A DNA stretch of 64,000 nt from Streptomyces sp. HUAS CB01 (GTDB lineage Bacteria > Actinomycetota > Actinomycetes > Streptomycetales > Streptomycetaceae), in the NCBI RefSeq assembly GCF_030406905.1, contig NZ_CP129137.1, positions 6,293,501 to 6,357,500 on the forward strand, in the 5' to 3' direction. Shown here piece after piece: positions 25,993-33,204 of this stretch (its first letter is position 1; each line of letters opens with the position of its first letter). Below the pieces are notes generated by a model. That model searched no databases and was not told the DNA's origin. It saw only the letters and a list, made by a program, of their open reading frames with translations. Position numbers and translations under genes: made by a program.

Positions 25993-26142
25993 GCCGTGAC
26001 ACTCCAAATCAGACGTGCTCGCCGATGCCGCGGATCCGGTGCAGCGCCCCCTGTCTCCCGCGCTTCGGCGCCGGGTCGGATCCCCGGGGCCGGGTCTCCG
26101 GTGGGCCGGTGTCGTCGCGCGGGCACGAGGCACGTACGTGGG

Positions 26143-26153
26143 GCAACCATATC
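26143..26153 (-). promoter_or_regulatory. GATATGGTTGC motif upstream of MarR copy A
   Basis: The minus-strand 11-mer GATATGGTTGC lies 151 bp before the copy A start and occurs again, identical, 56 bp before copy B (26862-26872). An exact 11-base match in promoters of two paralogous regulators suggests a common operator or promoter element. Confidence 0.45.
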
Positions 26154-26272
26154 CCTCCTCCGCCTACCCGCCCGGCCGCAGATCCTTGTGCCGGTGGGGG
26201 AGTGATCCGGTGTGGCCGACGTGAAGAACGGGCGGCCGTGGGACGGGCGGGACCGGCCCGCCCCGGGGGAAG

Positions 26273-26806
26273 TCAGGCGGTACGGGCGTCGCCGGCGGGG
26301 CGCAGCCCCGGTGCGCACCCCGTCTCGGCGAGCGCGTCCCGGAACCCCGAGAGGCCCACGAGCAGGGCTTTCGCCGCGGCCGGTGTCATCGCGGCGATCA
26401 CTTCCAGCAGCGAGGCGTCCCGGCGCGCGCGCAGCTCCTGCAGGTACGTCCGGCCGCGACCGGTCAGATGGAGTTCCAGTTCCCGTCTGCTGACCTGGCT
26501 GGGCAGCCGCCGGACGAAGCCGAGTGCCTCGAGCCGGTCGCAGAGCCGGCTGACGGAGGGCGGGGCCGAGCCCAGCAGCTCGCCCAGGGTCCGGAGGTTG
26601 ATGCCCTCGTCGCGGTCGAGGGTGTAGAGCACGCGGAGCTGGGACGCGGAGACCGGCGCGTACGGCACCTCGCGGCCCCGTGTCCACACGGCCTCGAGAA
26701 GCTCGATGAACTCGTGGCCCGCCACCGGGTCCTCGCGCCGCAGAGGCCGGGAAGCAGAGTGGTGAACGTCCATACCTTCCGACACCCCGAATTCGGTCGC
26801 CCTCAT
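26273..26806 (-). CDS. MarR-family regulator (tandem copy B)
   Basis: A 177-residue paralogue of copy A: SASQLRVLYTLDRDEGINL then RTLGELLGSAPPSVSRLCDRLEALGFVRRLPS. The helix meant to read DNA (SVSRLCDRLEA) is identical in both, so they may compete for the same sites or form mixed dimers. The start is uncertain: ATG 26806 is used, ATG 26773 is possible; neither has a strong ribosome site. Same strand as copy A, 280 bp apart. Confidence 0.83.
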   Translation of the reverse strand: MRATEFGVSEGMDVHHSASRPLRREDPVAGHEFIELLEAVWTRGREVPYAPVSASQLRVLYTLDRDEGINLRTLGELLGSAPPSVSRLCDRLEALGFVRRLPSQVSRRELELHLTGRGRTYLQELRARRDASLLEVIAAMTPAAAKALLVGLSGFRDALAETGCAPGLRPAGDARTA

Positions 26807-26861
26807 TTCGCGGGGCCGTGGTACCGCCGCAGATCCAGAGGCAGAGGCCCTCCCCGCCACC

Positions 26862-26872
26862 GCAACCATATC
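26862..26872 (-). promoter_or_regulatory. GATATGGTTGC motif upstream of MarR copy B
   Basis: Second identical copy of the 11-mer described at 26143-26153, here preceded by an A-rich stretch (GTGAAAA). It sits at a usual operator distance from the start at 26806. Confidence 0.45.
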
Positions 26873-27055
26873 TTTTCACCGGCAGCGGACACCCGGGGCC
26901 ACGGCAAACCGCTCGGTCACGGCCGTGCGGGACGGATGGTCCGCCGGGATGCGGGCAGGTGTCCGACGGCCGCCGACCGTGCGGCCGTCACCGGGGCGGC
27001 CGCACGGCCCGCTGTCGACGCGGGCCGCGGCACTCCCCTCGCGACAGGAGACGAC

Positions 27056-28033
27056 ATGCACGGTGACCGGACGCGGACCGGCCGGCCGCCGGCGGACGAC
27101 GCCCGCCCCGGGGCGCTGCCCTCGCGGGACGACCTGTTCTCCGCCCTGCGCCGGACACCGGTGTCCGTCTGGAACGACGACGTCATGGACTGGGCCGCGG
27201 CACTGACGTACTACGCCGTCCTGGCGCTGATCCCGATGCTGCTGGTCACCGTCTCGCTCACCGGGCTGGCCGACGCCTCGGGTACCGGGGCCCTGATCGA
27301 GCGGGCCGCCGCGCTCGTGCCCGCCCAGACCAGGCCGCTGCTGGAGGGGACGCTGCGGGACCTGGCCGGGCGGCAGTCGCAGGCCTGGCTGGTGGCCGTG
27401 ATCGGCTCCGTGGGCTCGCTGTGGTCCGCCTCCAGCTATCTGGCCGTCTTCCGCCGCGCCCTGCACGCCATGCACGGCGTCAAGGACCGGCGGTCCGCCT
27501 GGCGGACCGTGCCCCGTGCGGTCGTCACGGCGTGCGTCCTGCTGGCCGCCCTCGTCTCCAGCGCCCTGGTGCTCACCCTCAGCGGCGAGCTGGCCGTGGC
27601 CCTCGGAGGGGCACTGGGGGTCGACGGGGCGGCGGTCGTCACCTGGAACGTCCTCAAGTGGCCGCTGCTGCTCTGCCTGGCGGCCACGATGGTGCTGGTG
27701 CTGTTCCGCTCCGGACCGGCGCCCGCCCGGGGGAAGCGGAGGCGGGCGCTCGGAGGCGGGCTCGCCGTGCTGCTCTGGCTGGCCGCCTCCGCAGCGTTCA
27801 CGACGTACACCGCCCACGTCGGCACCTACGACCGGCTGTACGGGCCGCTCACCGGGTTCATCGTCTTCCTGGTCTGGCTGTGGGTCTCCAACCTCGCCCT
27901 GCTGACGGGCGCCCAGTTCGAAGCCGAACTCGTCAAGGCGCGGGCGCGGCGGCCGCGTTCACCCCGCACCGGGCCGGTCTCACACCCGGGTGCCGCCGCG
28001 ATACGGGACGGACGGTGGCGGAACGGTCGGTGA
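27056..28033 (+). CDS. YihY/BrkB-family membrane protein
   Basis: A 325-residue inner-membrane protein with six predicted helices and the YihY family marks (WAAALTYYAVLALIPMLLV near the start; YDRLYGPLTGFIVFLVWLWVSNLALLTGAQFEAEL near the end). ATG 27056 has ACAGGAG six bases upstream. The function of the family is unsettled; it was once mis-assigned as RNase BN. Its last 18 codons overlap the end of the opposite PPOX gene by 54 bp. Confidence 0.88.
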   Translation: MHGDRTRTGRPPADDARPGALPSRDDLFSALRRTPVSVWNDDVMDWAAALTYYAVLALIPMLLVTVSLTGLADASGTGALIERAAALVPAQTRPLLEGTLRDLAGRQSQAWLVAVIGSVGSLWSASSYLAVFRRALHAMHGVKDRRSAWRTVPRAVVTACVLLAALVSSALVLTLSGELAVALGGALGVDGAAVVTWNVLKWPLLLCLAATMVLVLFRSGPAPARGKRRRALGGGLAVLLWLAASAAFTTYTAHVGTYDRLYGPLTGFIVFLVWLWVSNLALLTGAQFEAELVKARARRPRSPRTGPVSHPGAAAIRDGRWRNGR

Positions 28034-28663
28034 CGGGGCGTGCGGCACCGGCTCGTGCGCCGGGGCCCCGAGCCCACCGGGCGCGACGAAGTACTCGCCG
28101 TCGCGCGGCCGGTCGGTCCGCTGGCGCGGCCGGGGCGCCGGCTCCAGGTGCGGGATGTGCTTGGAGCAGTGGACGTAGGCCTCGTCCACCGTGATGTGCA
28201 CCCAGAACTCGGGCCGGCGACCGGGTGCGGTGTCCACGGGCAGACCGGGCCAGGCGCGCCGCTGGTCCTCGTCCGCCCGCAGCTGCGCGGCCCCGTTGAC
28301 GTGCAGACCGATGTGGTCGTGGGTGAAGTCGACGAAGAGCAGGCCGACATGGGGGTTCTCGGTGATGTTCCCCGCGCTGGCGAGCACGCCGTTGCCGCGG
28401 TACTCGGGGTAGGTCAGCGTGCGGTCGTCGAGCACGGTGACGAAACCGGGCGGCCCGGCCCGGAAGGTGGTGTCGCAGGCCCCGCCGGCGTCCGCCGTCG
28501 ACAGGAACATCATCGTCTGGCGGGTGATGAAGCCGGCCATCTGCCCGGTGAGGCGGGCCTGCACCTGGCGGTCGTAGAAGTCGCCTGCCTGTTCGGCGGT
28601 GCCGAGGAGTTGCTGGAGACGGCGTTCGCCGACGGAGCCGGAGGACTCGTGGGTGTCGTTCAC
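27980..28663 (-). CDS. Pyridoxamine 5'-phosphate oxidase-fold flavoprotein
   Basis: A 227-residue protein of the PPOX/FMN-binding split-barrel superfamily. Central residues (~50-165) carry the pattern ADAGGACDTTFRAGPPGFV ... LLFVDFTHDHIGLHVNGAAQL ... WVHITVDEAYVHCSKHIP. It probably binds FMN, F420 or heme and acts in redox protection or detoxification; the cofactor cannot be told by eye. The C-terminal ~45 residues are Pro-rich and overlap the YihY gene. GTG 28663 is used; its ribosome site is weak. Confidence 0.8.
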   Translation of the reverse strand: MNDTHESSGSVGERRLQQLLGTAEQAGDFYDRQVQARLTGQMAGFITRQTMMFLSTADAGGACDTTFRAGPPGFVTVLDDRTLTYPEYRGNGVLASAGNITENPHVGLLFVDFTHDHIGLHVNGAAQLRADEDQRRAWPGLPVDTAPGRRPEFWVHITVDEAYVHCSKHIPHLEPAPRPRQRTDRPRDGEYFVAPGGLGAPAHEPVPHAPSPTVPPPSVPYRGGTRV

Positions 28664-28861
28664 GAAGGGCTCAGTCTTCCTGTGGGACGTCCGTTCGAGG
28701 GGTGGGCCCCGGCACTCTAACGCCGCCGGGAACACGGTGTCCCCGGCCGTACGGGCATACGGGCGAGCTTGTGGCGTCGTGTGAGGGACGCCTGAAATGC
28801 CGTGCATGAGGTGGTGATTTCGGGGCACATGGTGAGCACATCTGAAGAAGGAGTGGACGCT

Positions 28862-29158
28862 GTGTTGATGCCGGACCCCAAGGCGCTTCGGAGCCTCCTG
28901 GCGCGTTACGCGGACCTGCGCATTGCCGCACCGACGAACGACGAGAACCGTCGTGCCCTGGACGACGTGACCTACACGTTGTGCGTGATGACGGCCACGA
29001 GCACCATCGAGGACGCGATCGAGCGGGCCGACGCGCTGCTGGAGGGTGCGGCGGCAGCGGTGCCGGTGCCCCCGCCCGCCGGCGGCGGTCCCCTTCCCGG
29101 GCCGTCGCGGGAGACCGCCCCGCCCCGGGACGAGAGCGGCGTCACCCTCGTCGCCTGA
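28862..29158 (+). CDS. DUF5133 family protein
   Basis: A 98-residue protein starting VLMPDPKALRSLLARYADL and with DDVTYTLCVMTATSTIEDAI in the middle, the pattern of the Streptomyces DUF5133 family. The last ~35 residues are Pro/Gly-rich. GTG 28862 has AAGGAG eight bases upstream. Function unknown. Members often lie among stress and light-response genes. Confidence 0.8.
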   Translation: MLMPDPKALRSLLARYADLRIAAPTNDENRRALDDVTYTLCVMTATSTIEDAIERADALLEGAAAAVPVPPPAGGGPLPGPSRETAPPRDESGVTLVA

Positions 29159-29225
29159 CCTCCGCGGCGCCGCGGAGGAGGCCGCCCCGGGGCGAACGGC
29201 GCGATGCCGTTCGCCCCGGGGCGGC
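29159..29225. terminator. Two strong hairpins between DUF5133 and terD
   Basis: Right after the DUF5133 stop comes a perfect 20-bp palindrome (29159-29178). It is followed by a perfect 20-bp stem with a 5-nt loop (29181-29200 and 29206-29225). They end 27 bp before the opposing terD stop and make a bidirectional terminator. Confidence 0.85.
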
Positions 29226-29252
29226 GTTCTGCCGTGCGACGGGGTCCGCGCG

Positions 29253-29828
29253 TCAGACCGCCACGCCGAAGTCGGACACGATGCCGGTGAGCCCCGATGC
29301 GTAACCCTGGCCCACGGCGCGGAACTTCCACTCGTCGCCGTTGCGGTACAGCTCGCCGAACACCATGGCGGTCTCGGTGGAGGCGTCCTCGGAGAGGTCG
29401 TAGCGCGCCAGTTCGGCCCCGCCGGACTGGTTGACGACGCGGATGAAGGCGTTGCGGACCTGGCCGAAGCTCTGGCTGCGCGCCTCGGCGTCGTGGATGG
29501 ACACGGGGAAGACGATCCTGGTGACGTCGGCGGGCACCGCGGCCAGGTCCACCTTGATCTGCTCGTCGTCGCCCTCGCCCTCGCCCGTGAGGTTGTCGCC
29601 GGTGTGCTGGACGGAGCCGTCGGGGCTGGTGAGGTTGTTGTAGAAGACGAAGTGCCCGTTCGAGGCGACCTTGCCCGAGTCGTCCAGGAGCAGCGCACTG
29701 GCGTCGAGGTCGAAGTCGGTGCCGGTGGTCGTGCGGACGTCCCAGCCGAGTCCGACCAGGACCGCGCTCAGTCCCGGCGCCTCCTTGCTCAGTGACACGT
29801 TGCCGCCCTTGGCGAGGCTCACGCCCAT
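29253..29828 (-). CDS. TerD-family stress protein
   Basis: A 191-residue TerD protein: [20 protein letters not shown] at the start, the calcium-binding [30 protein letters not shown] and [24 protein letters not shown]. TerD proteins bind Ca2+ and contribute to tellurite, phage and oxidative stress resistance and to differentiation in Streptomyces. GAGGAG lies seven bases before ATG 29828. It is divergent from blaI, and a BlaI-type operator lies in between, so it may be under BlaI control. Confidence 0.93.
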   Translation of the reverse strand: MGVSLAKGGNVSLSKEAPGLSAVLVGLGWDVRTTTGTDFDLDASALLLDDSGKVASNGHFVFYNNLTSPDGSVQHTGDNLTGEGEGDDEQIKVDLAAVPADVTRIVFPVSIHDAEARSQSFGQVRNAFIRVVNQSGGAELARYDLSEDASTETAMVFGELYRNGDEWKFRAVGQGYASGLTGIVSDFGVAV

Positions 29829-29897
29829 GCCGGTTCTCCTCATCTGTGCGACCGGGCGCAACCGCACCCGGTCGGCGGAACTGCGGACAGGGCAAAA

Positions 29898-29913
29898 TCT
29901 ACAGCAGTGTAGA
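29898..29913. promoter_or_regulatory. BlaI-type operator between terD and blaI
   Basis: TCTACA-gcag-TGTAGA, a perfect 6-bp inverted repeat with the TACA-N4-TGTA core of the BlaI/MecI family. It lies 70 bp before terD and 89 bp before blaI, in their shared promoter region. Similar boxes occur at 32908 and 62572. Confidence 0.75.
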
Positions 29914-30001
29914 AGTTGGCGGCCGGCCGACGCGCCGCGACTCGCCGTGAATCAGTACGATGAGGCCGCGAAGACGCGGACGACGCCGGAGGGAGACGGA
30001 G

Positions 30002-30412
30002 TTGGGCAACCGGGGAACGGCCGGCTCGCTCCCGGCGGGCGGCGGTCGCCGGCGCGGCCAGGGCGAGCTCGAGGCGCAGGTGCTCACCGTACTGAGGACC
30101 GCACCGGGCCCCGTCACGGCGGCCTGGGTGCAGGAGCGACTGCCCGGGGACCTCGCGTACACCACCGTCATGACCATCCTCTCCCGGCTGCAGGCCAAGA
30201 ACGCCGTCACCCGGCAGCGGGAGGGCCGGTCGTTCGCCTGGGAGGCCACCGCCGACCAGGCGGGTCTCGCCGCCCTGCGCATGCGCCGTGTCCTCGACGG
30301 CGAACGGGACCGGGAGGCGGTGCTCACCAGCTTCGTCACCTCCCTGTCCGCCGAGGACGAGCAGGTGCTGCGCGAGTTGCTCGGCCACACGGACGACGAT
30401 CCCGAGGAGTGA
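30002..30412 (+). CDS. BlaI/MecI-family transcriptional repressor
   Basis: A 136-residue winged-helix repressor: GELEAQVLTVLRTAPGPVTA, then WVQERLPGDLAYTTVMTIL, then SRLQAKNAVTRQREGRSFAW, then a dimerisation helix. Repressors of this family are inactivated by a membrane metalloprotease, which is the next gene. TTG 30002 is preferred because GGAGGGA lies seven bases upstream; ATG 29960 would add an Arg-rich start. Likely autoregulated through the box at 29898-29913. Confidence 0.88.
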   Translation: MGNRGTAGSLPAGGGRRRGQGELEAQVLTVLRTAPGPVTAAWVQERLPGDLAYTTVMTILSRLQAKNAVTRQREGRSFAWEATADQAGLAALRMRRVLDGERDREAVLTSFVTSLSAEDEQVLRELLGHTDDDPEE

Positions 30413-30416
30413 CCGG

Positions 30417-31355
30417 GTGGGCGTCTTCGTCTTCCTGCCGCTGGTGCTGCCCCTGACGGCGTGGCCGATCGCGCGCCTGGCCGAACAGCATCTGCATCCC
30501 CGTACGGCCACGCGTCTGCTGGCCGGGGTCAGCGCCTTGATGGCCCTGTGCAGCACCCTCTGCCTCGCGCTCATCATGGTGGTGGGAACAGCGCAACTGC
30601 CGGGCAACCCGCTGCCGGACACCTGGTCCGACCCCGAGGTGCGTGAGGCGGTTCCGTACGACGAGGTCGTCGGCAAGGCGGCGATCCCCGCACTGATCGC
30701 CGTGGCCGCGGCCGCGGTCCGTACGGTGTGGCGGCACCACCGCGTGCGGCGCCGGGCGGCACGCGCCCTGGAGGGACTGCCGGCGTCGCCCGTCGCGGTG
30801 CTGCCCGACGACTCGCCGTACGCCTACGCCCTGCCCGGCGGCCGGGGGGCGGCGCGGGGCCGGATCGTGGTGTCCACCGGCATGCTGGCCCGCCTCGACT
30901 CGCGTGAGCGCCGCGCCCTGTTCGCGCACGAGCGCGCGCATCTGGTCGCGGGGCATCACCGCCACCTCCTCGCGGCCCGGCTGGCGGCCCGCGCGAACCC
31001 GTTCCTGCGGCCCCTGCACACCGCCGTGGTCTACTGCGCGGAACGCTGGGCGGACGAGGAGGCCGCCGGGGCGATCGGCGACCGGCGCGTGATGGCCCGG
31101 GCGGTGGGCAAGGCGGCCCTGGTCACCGGGGGCAGCCCGTTCCCGGTGCCGGCCGGTTTCGCCTCGGGGCCGGTGCCACGGCGCGTCGCCGCTCTGCTGG
31201 GACCCGTTCCGCCCGCCCGGACCTGGCCGCCCGCCTACACCGCGGCGGGCGCGGCGCTCTGGACGGCCGCGGCGGGGGCCGCGGTGTCCGCGCTGTCGTC
31301 GGCGAACTCGGCCGTGGCGCTGTTCCTGGTGCTCAAGGCGGCGACTCCGCTGTAG
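30417..31355 (+). CDS. M56-family membrane zinc metalloprotease (BlaR1/MecR1-like)
   Basis: A 312-residue membrane peptidase starting at GTG 30417, four bases after blaI. TM helices lie near residues 3-20, 35-58, 88-105 and at the C-terminus (~265-310). The zinc site is HERAH in FAHERAHLVAGHH, with ERWADEEA supplying the third ligand. Unlike BlaR1 there is no beta-lactam-binding domain, so the signal is not obviously a beta-lactam. By family analogy it cleaves or inactivates the BlaI protein made from the same operon. Confidence 0.87.
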   Translation: MGVFVFLPLVLPLTAWPIARLAEQHLHPRTATRLLAGVSALMALCSTLCLALIMVVGTAQLPGNPLPDTWSDPEVREAVPYDEVVGKAAIPALIAVAAAAVRTVWRHHRVRRRAARALEGLPASPVAVLPDDSPYAYALPGGRGAARGRIVVSTGMLARLDSRERRALFAHERAHLVAGHHRHLLAARLAARANPFLRPLHTAVVYCAERWADEEAAGAIGDRRVMARAVGKAALVTGGSPFPVPAGFASGPVPRRVAALLGPVPPARTWPPAYTAAGAALWTAAAGAAVSALSSANSAVALFLVLKAATPL

Positions 31356-31766
31356 GAGGGCGGGCCGGCCGCCGCGCGACGCCGCGGGAACGCGGGGCCG
31401 GGCCGCGGTGGCCGTGGTACGGCACCCGGAGCCGGGGTGCACGGCCCGAGGCCGGCTTCGGGGGATCGTCATGCAAGGGCCTTCGGGGCAGTCGCCGTCC
31501 GGCCCTGAGCCGGCGTACGGCGTCGGCGCGTGGGCGCCGACGGCCGGCTGCGGCACTCGGACCCGGGGCGTACGGCCCGGAGGGCGCGCGGCGCGGCCGG
31601 GTGGGTCCCGCTAGTGGTGGTCCGGCACCCGGCACCCGGCGAGACCGTGTCCCGGGCGGGCGGCGCCGGGCGCCCGGCGTCCGCGCTCCCCGGCAGTCGT
31701 ACGGTGCCCGGCGGCCGGGCGTTCCGCGCCGGTGCGGTGCCCGGCCGTGGCCGCGCGTGACCCTCG
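31356..31766. other. 411-bp spacer with diverged repeats
   Basis: No convincing gene. A block like GGCAC-C/T-CGGA...GGGG...ACGGCCCG occurs near 31420 and 31552, and a related GGTCCGGCACCCGG at 31619. It could be debris of an old duplication. Confidence 0.45.
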
Positions 31767-32786
31767 TCAGCCCTCGTCGCCGTCGCTTCCGGCCCCGTCC
31801 TCCTCGAAGGCGTCGCCGATCTCGTCCACGATCTCCGCGCCGACGATGCCCGCGCCCACGCCGACGGCGAGACCGGCCGCACCGGCGGCCACGGCGGCGC
31901 CCGTACCGGGGCCGTGGTGGTGGTGCCCGCCGTGGTGGTCGCCGTGACCGCCCTCGTGGCCCGTCCCGTGGAACAGGTCGTGCGAGGCGTGGCCGCCGTG
32001 CGACCCGTGCGCGACGGGGGAGGAGCGGTGCTCCAGCAGATAGTGCAGCCAGGTGCCGACCCTGGCGTTCCAGTCCGCGTGGCCGGCCTCCTCGTGGGCG
32101 ACGGTGAAGCGGCCGACCGCGTCGTGGCCCCCCGCGAACAGCCCGCCGCGCCCGTCGGCCCGGAGGACCACCTCCATGCCGCCGGGGCCGGCGAGGAACG
32201 TGACCTCGACCTCGTCGACCGCACGGGCGTGCTGCGGGGGAGGGGTGAGCTCGATCTCCTGGTGGAAGGGCAGGGCGCCGCCGAGGTGCCCGTACACGAT
32301 GTCGGCGGACCGGAAGCCGAAGCCGAGCTGCCCGAACGCCTCCAGGACCGCTTCCTGCACCGGGAGCGGACGTACGGCCAGCAGGTCCAGATCGCCCTTG
32401 TCCCGGGCGCCGGCCACGCCCAGTTCGGTACGCACGCCCAGCACGACGCCGAGGGCCTGGCCGTGCAGTTCGGTCACCGGCGTCTCCCAGGGCACGGTCA
32501 TCGCGAAGGGGACGACGTGCCGTGCGCCCCGGTCGAGCCGGAAGCCGCCACCCACCGTGAACCGCTCGAAGGCGACGTCTCCCTCGTGCTCCCCGTGGTC
32601 ACCCTCCGCTTCCACACGGGCGACGAACTCCAGGGTGATGTGCTCGATGTCGTGGGCGGCGTCCCCGCCCTCGAGGCGGACCTCGCCGGTGAGGCTGCCG
32701 CCCGGCGCGACGGCTCCGGGGGTGAGGACCGTGTCCACAGCCGGGCCTCCGACGCCGAGCGAGCCGAACAGTCGTTTGAACACCAT
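31767..32786 (-). CDS. Spo0M (SpoOM)-family protein with His-rich tail
   Basis: A 339-residue arrestin-like beta-sandwich protein of the sporulation-control Spo0M family (MVFKRLFGSLGVGGPAVDTV; LTPGAVAPGGSLTGEVRLEG; HYLLEHRS near the end of the fold). After residue ~275 comes a region with over a dozen His (HGSHGGHASHDLFHGTGHE and HGDHHGGHHHHGPG), then an Ala/Gly hydrophobic stretch and an acidic end. The His segment suggests metal binding. ATG 32786 is used with AAGGAG 11 bases upstream. A BlaI-type box lies 122 bp upstream. Confidence 0.87.
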   Translation of the reverse strand: MVFKRLFGSLGVGGPAVDTVLTPGAVAPGGSLTGEVRLEGGDAAHDIEHITLEFVARVEAEGDHGEHEGDVAFERFTVGGGFRLDRGARHVVPFAMTVPWETPVTELHGQALGVVLGVRTELGVAGARDKGDLDLLAVRPLPVQEAVLEAFGQLGFGFRSADIVYGHLGGALPFHQEIELTPPPQHARAVDEVEVTFLAGPGGMEVVLRADGRGGLFAGGHDAVGRFTVAHEEAGHADWNARVGTWLHYLLEHRSSPVAHGSHGGHASHDLFHGTGHEGGHGDHHGGHHHHGPGTGAAVAAGAAGLAVGVGAGIVGAEIVDEIGDAFEEDGAGSDGDEG

Positions 32787-33129
32787 CGTGGCGTTCACTC
32801 CTTCATGTACGCGTGGGTTCTGCGGGAAGCGGCGGCGCCGCGCGGACGGACCGGGGCCGGGAGCATCGGTGTCCGTCCCGGGAACATCCCGTACCGCCCT
32901 GGCGTTATCTACACGCATGTAGAAGCATAGGAGGGGAGCGCGCGCCGCGGACCGTGCACACGGGCGCCGGTGACGGAACGGCCGAAAACGCCTCACGGAT
33001 GGCCAGTACAAAGGGAATGGCCAGGCGCTTTACCCGTCCTTTACCATGGTGCGGCGGACACTGTCCCGACCATGACCCCAGCAGGGCCGACCCCGGCCCA
33101 TCGAGCAGCGAAGGAGCAGCAGACCCGCA
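32787..33129. other. Divergent promoter region spo0M / CNNM operon
   Basis: Holds the BlaI-type box (32908-32923), a direct repeat GGCCAG 18 bp apart (33001 and 33019), and an AT-richer stretch (33025-33045, CTTTACCCGTCCTTTACC) that may be a promoter. No gene other than the small leader frame at 33130 was seen. Confidence 0.5.
32908..32923. promoter_or_regulatory. BlaI-type operator upstream of spo0M
   Basis: TCTACA-cgca-TGTAGA, a perfect 6-bp inverted repeat, identical in both arms (and in the following AG) to the box at 29898. It lies 122 bp before the spo0M start and 293 bp from the CNNM gene, so spo0M is the likelier target. Confidence 0.72.
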
Positions 33130-33204
33130 ATGGGTGAACCTCCCAGTCCCAGCCGTGCCCCGTCCCGCCCGCCGTTCTCCGAGGGCAGGGAGGTGGCACG
33201 GTGA
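33130..33204 (+). CDS. Possible 24-residue leader peptide before the CNNM operon
   Basis: ATG 33130 to TGA 33202. The stop overlaps the GTG start of the next gene (GTGA), and GAAGGAG lies 13 bases before the ATG. The peptide (starting MGEPPSPSRAPSRPPF) is Pro/Ser/Arg-rich and matches no family. Overlap suggests coupling, but the length makes chance possible. Confidence 0.3.
   Translation: MGEPPSPSRAPSRPPFSEGREVAR

Noticed and set aside
31356..31766. Coding gene in the spacer between the M56 gene and spo0M
   Set aside because: Frames are short, rich in Arg/Pro/Gly, and overlap repeats; no start with a good ribosome site.
33025..33045. TTACCC (GGGTAA on the minus strand) upstream of spo0M
   Set aside because: No matching GnnT at the right spacing, and it lies ~245 bp from the gene.
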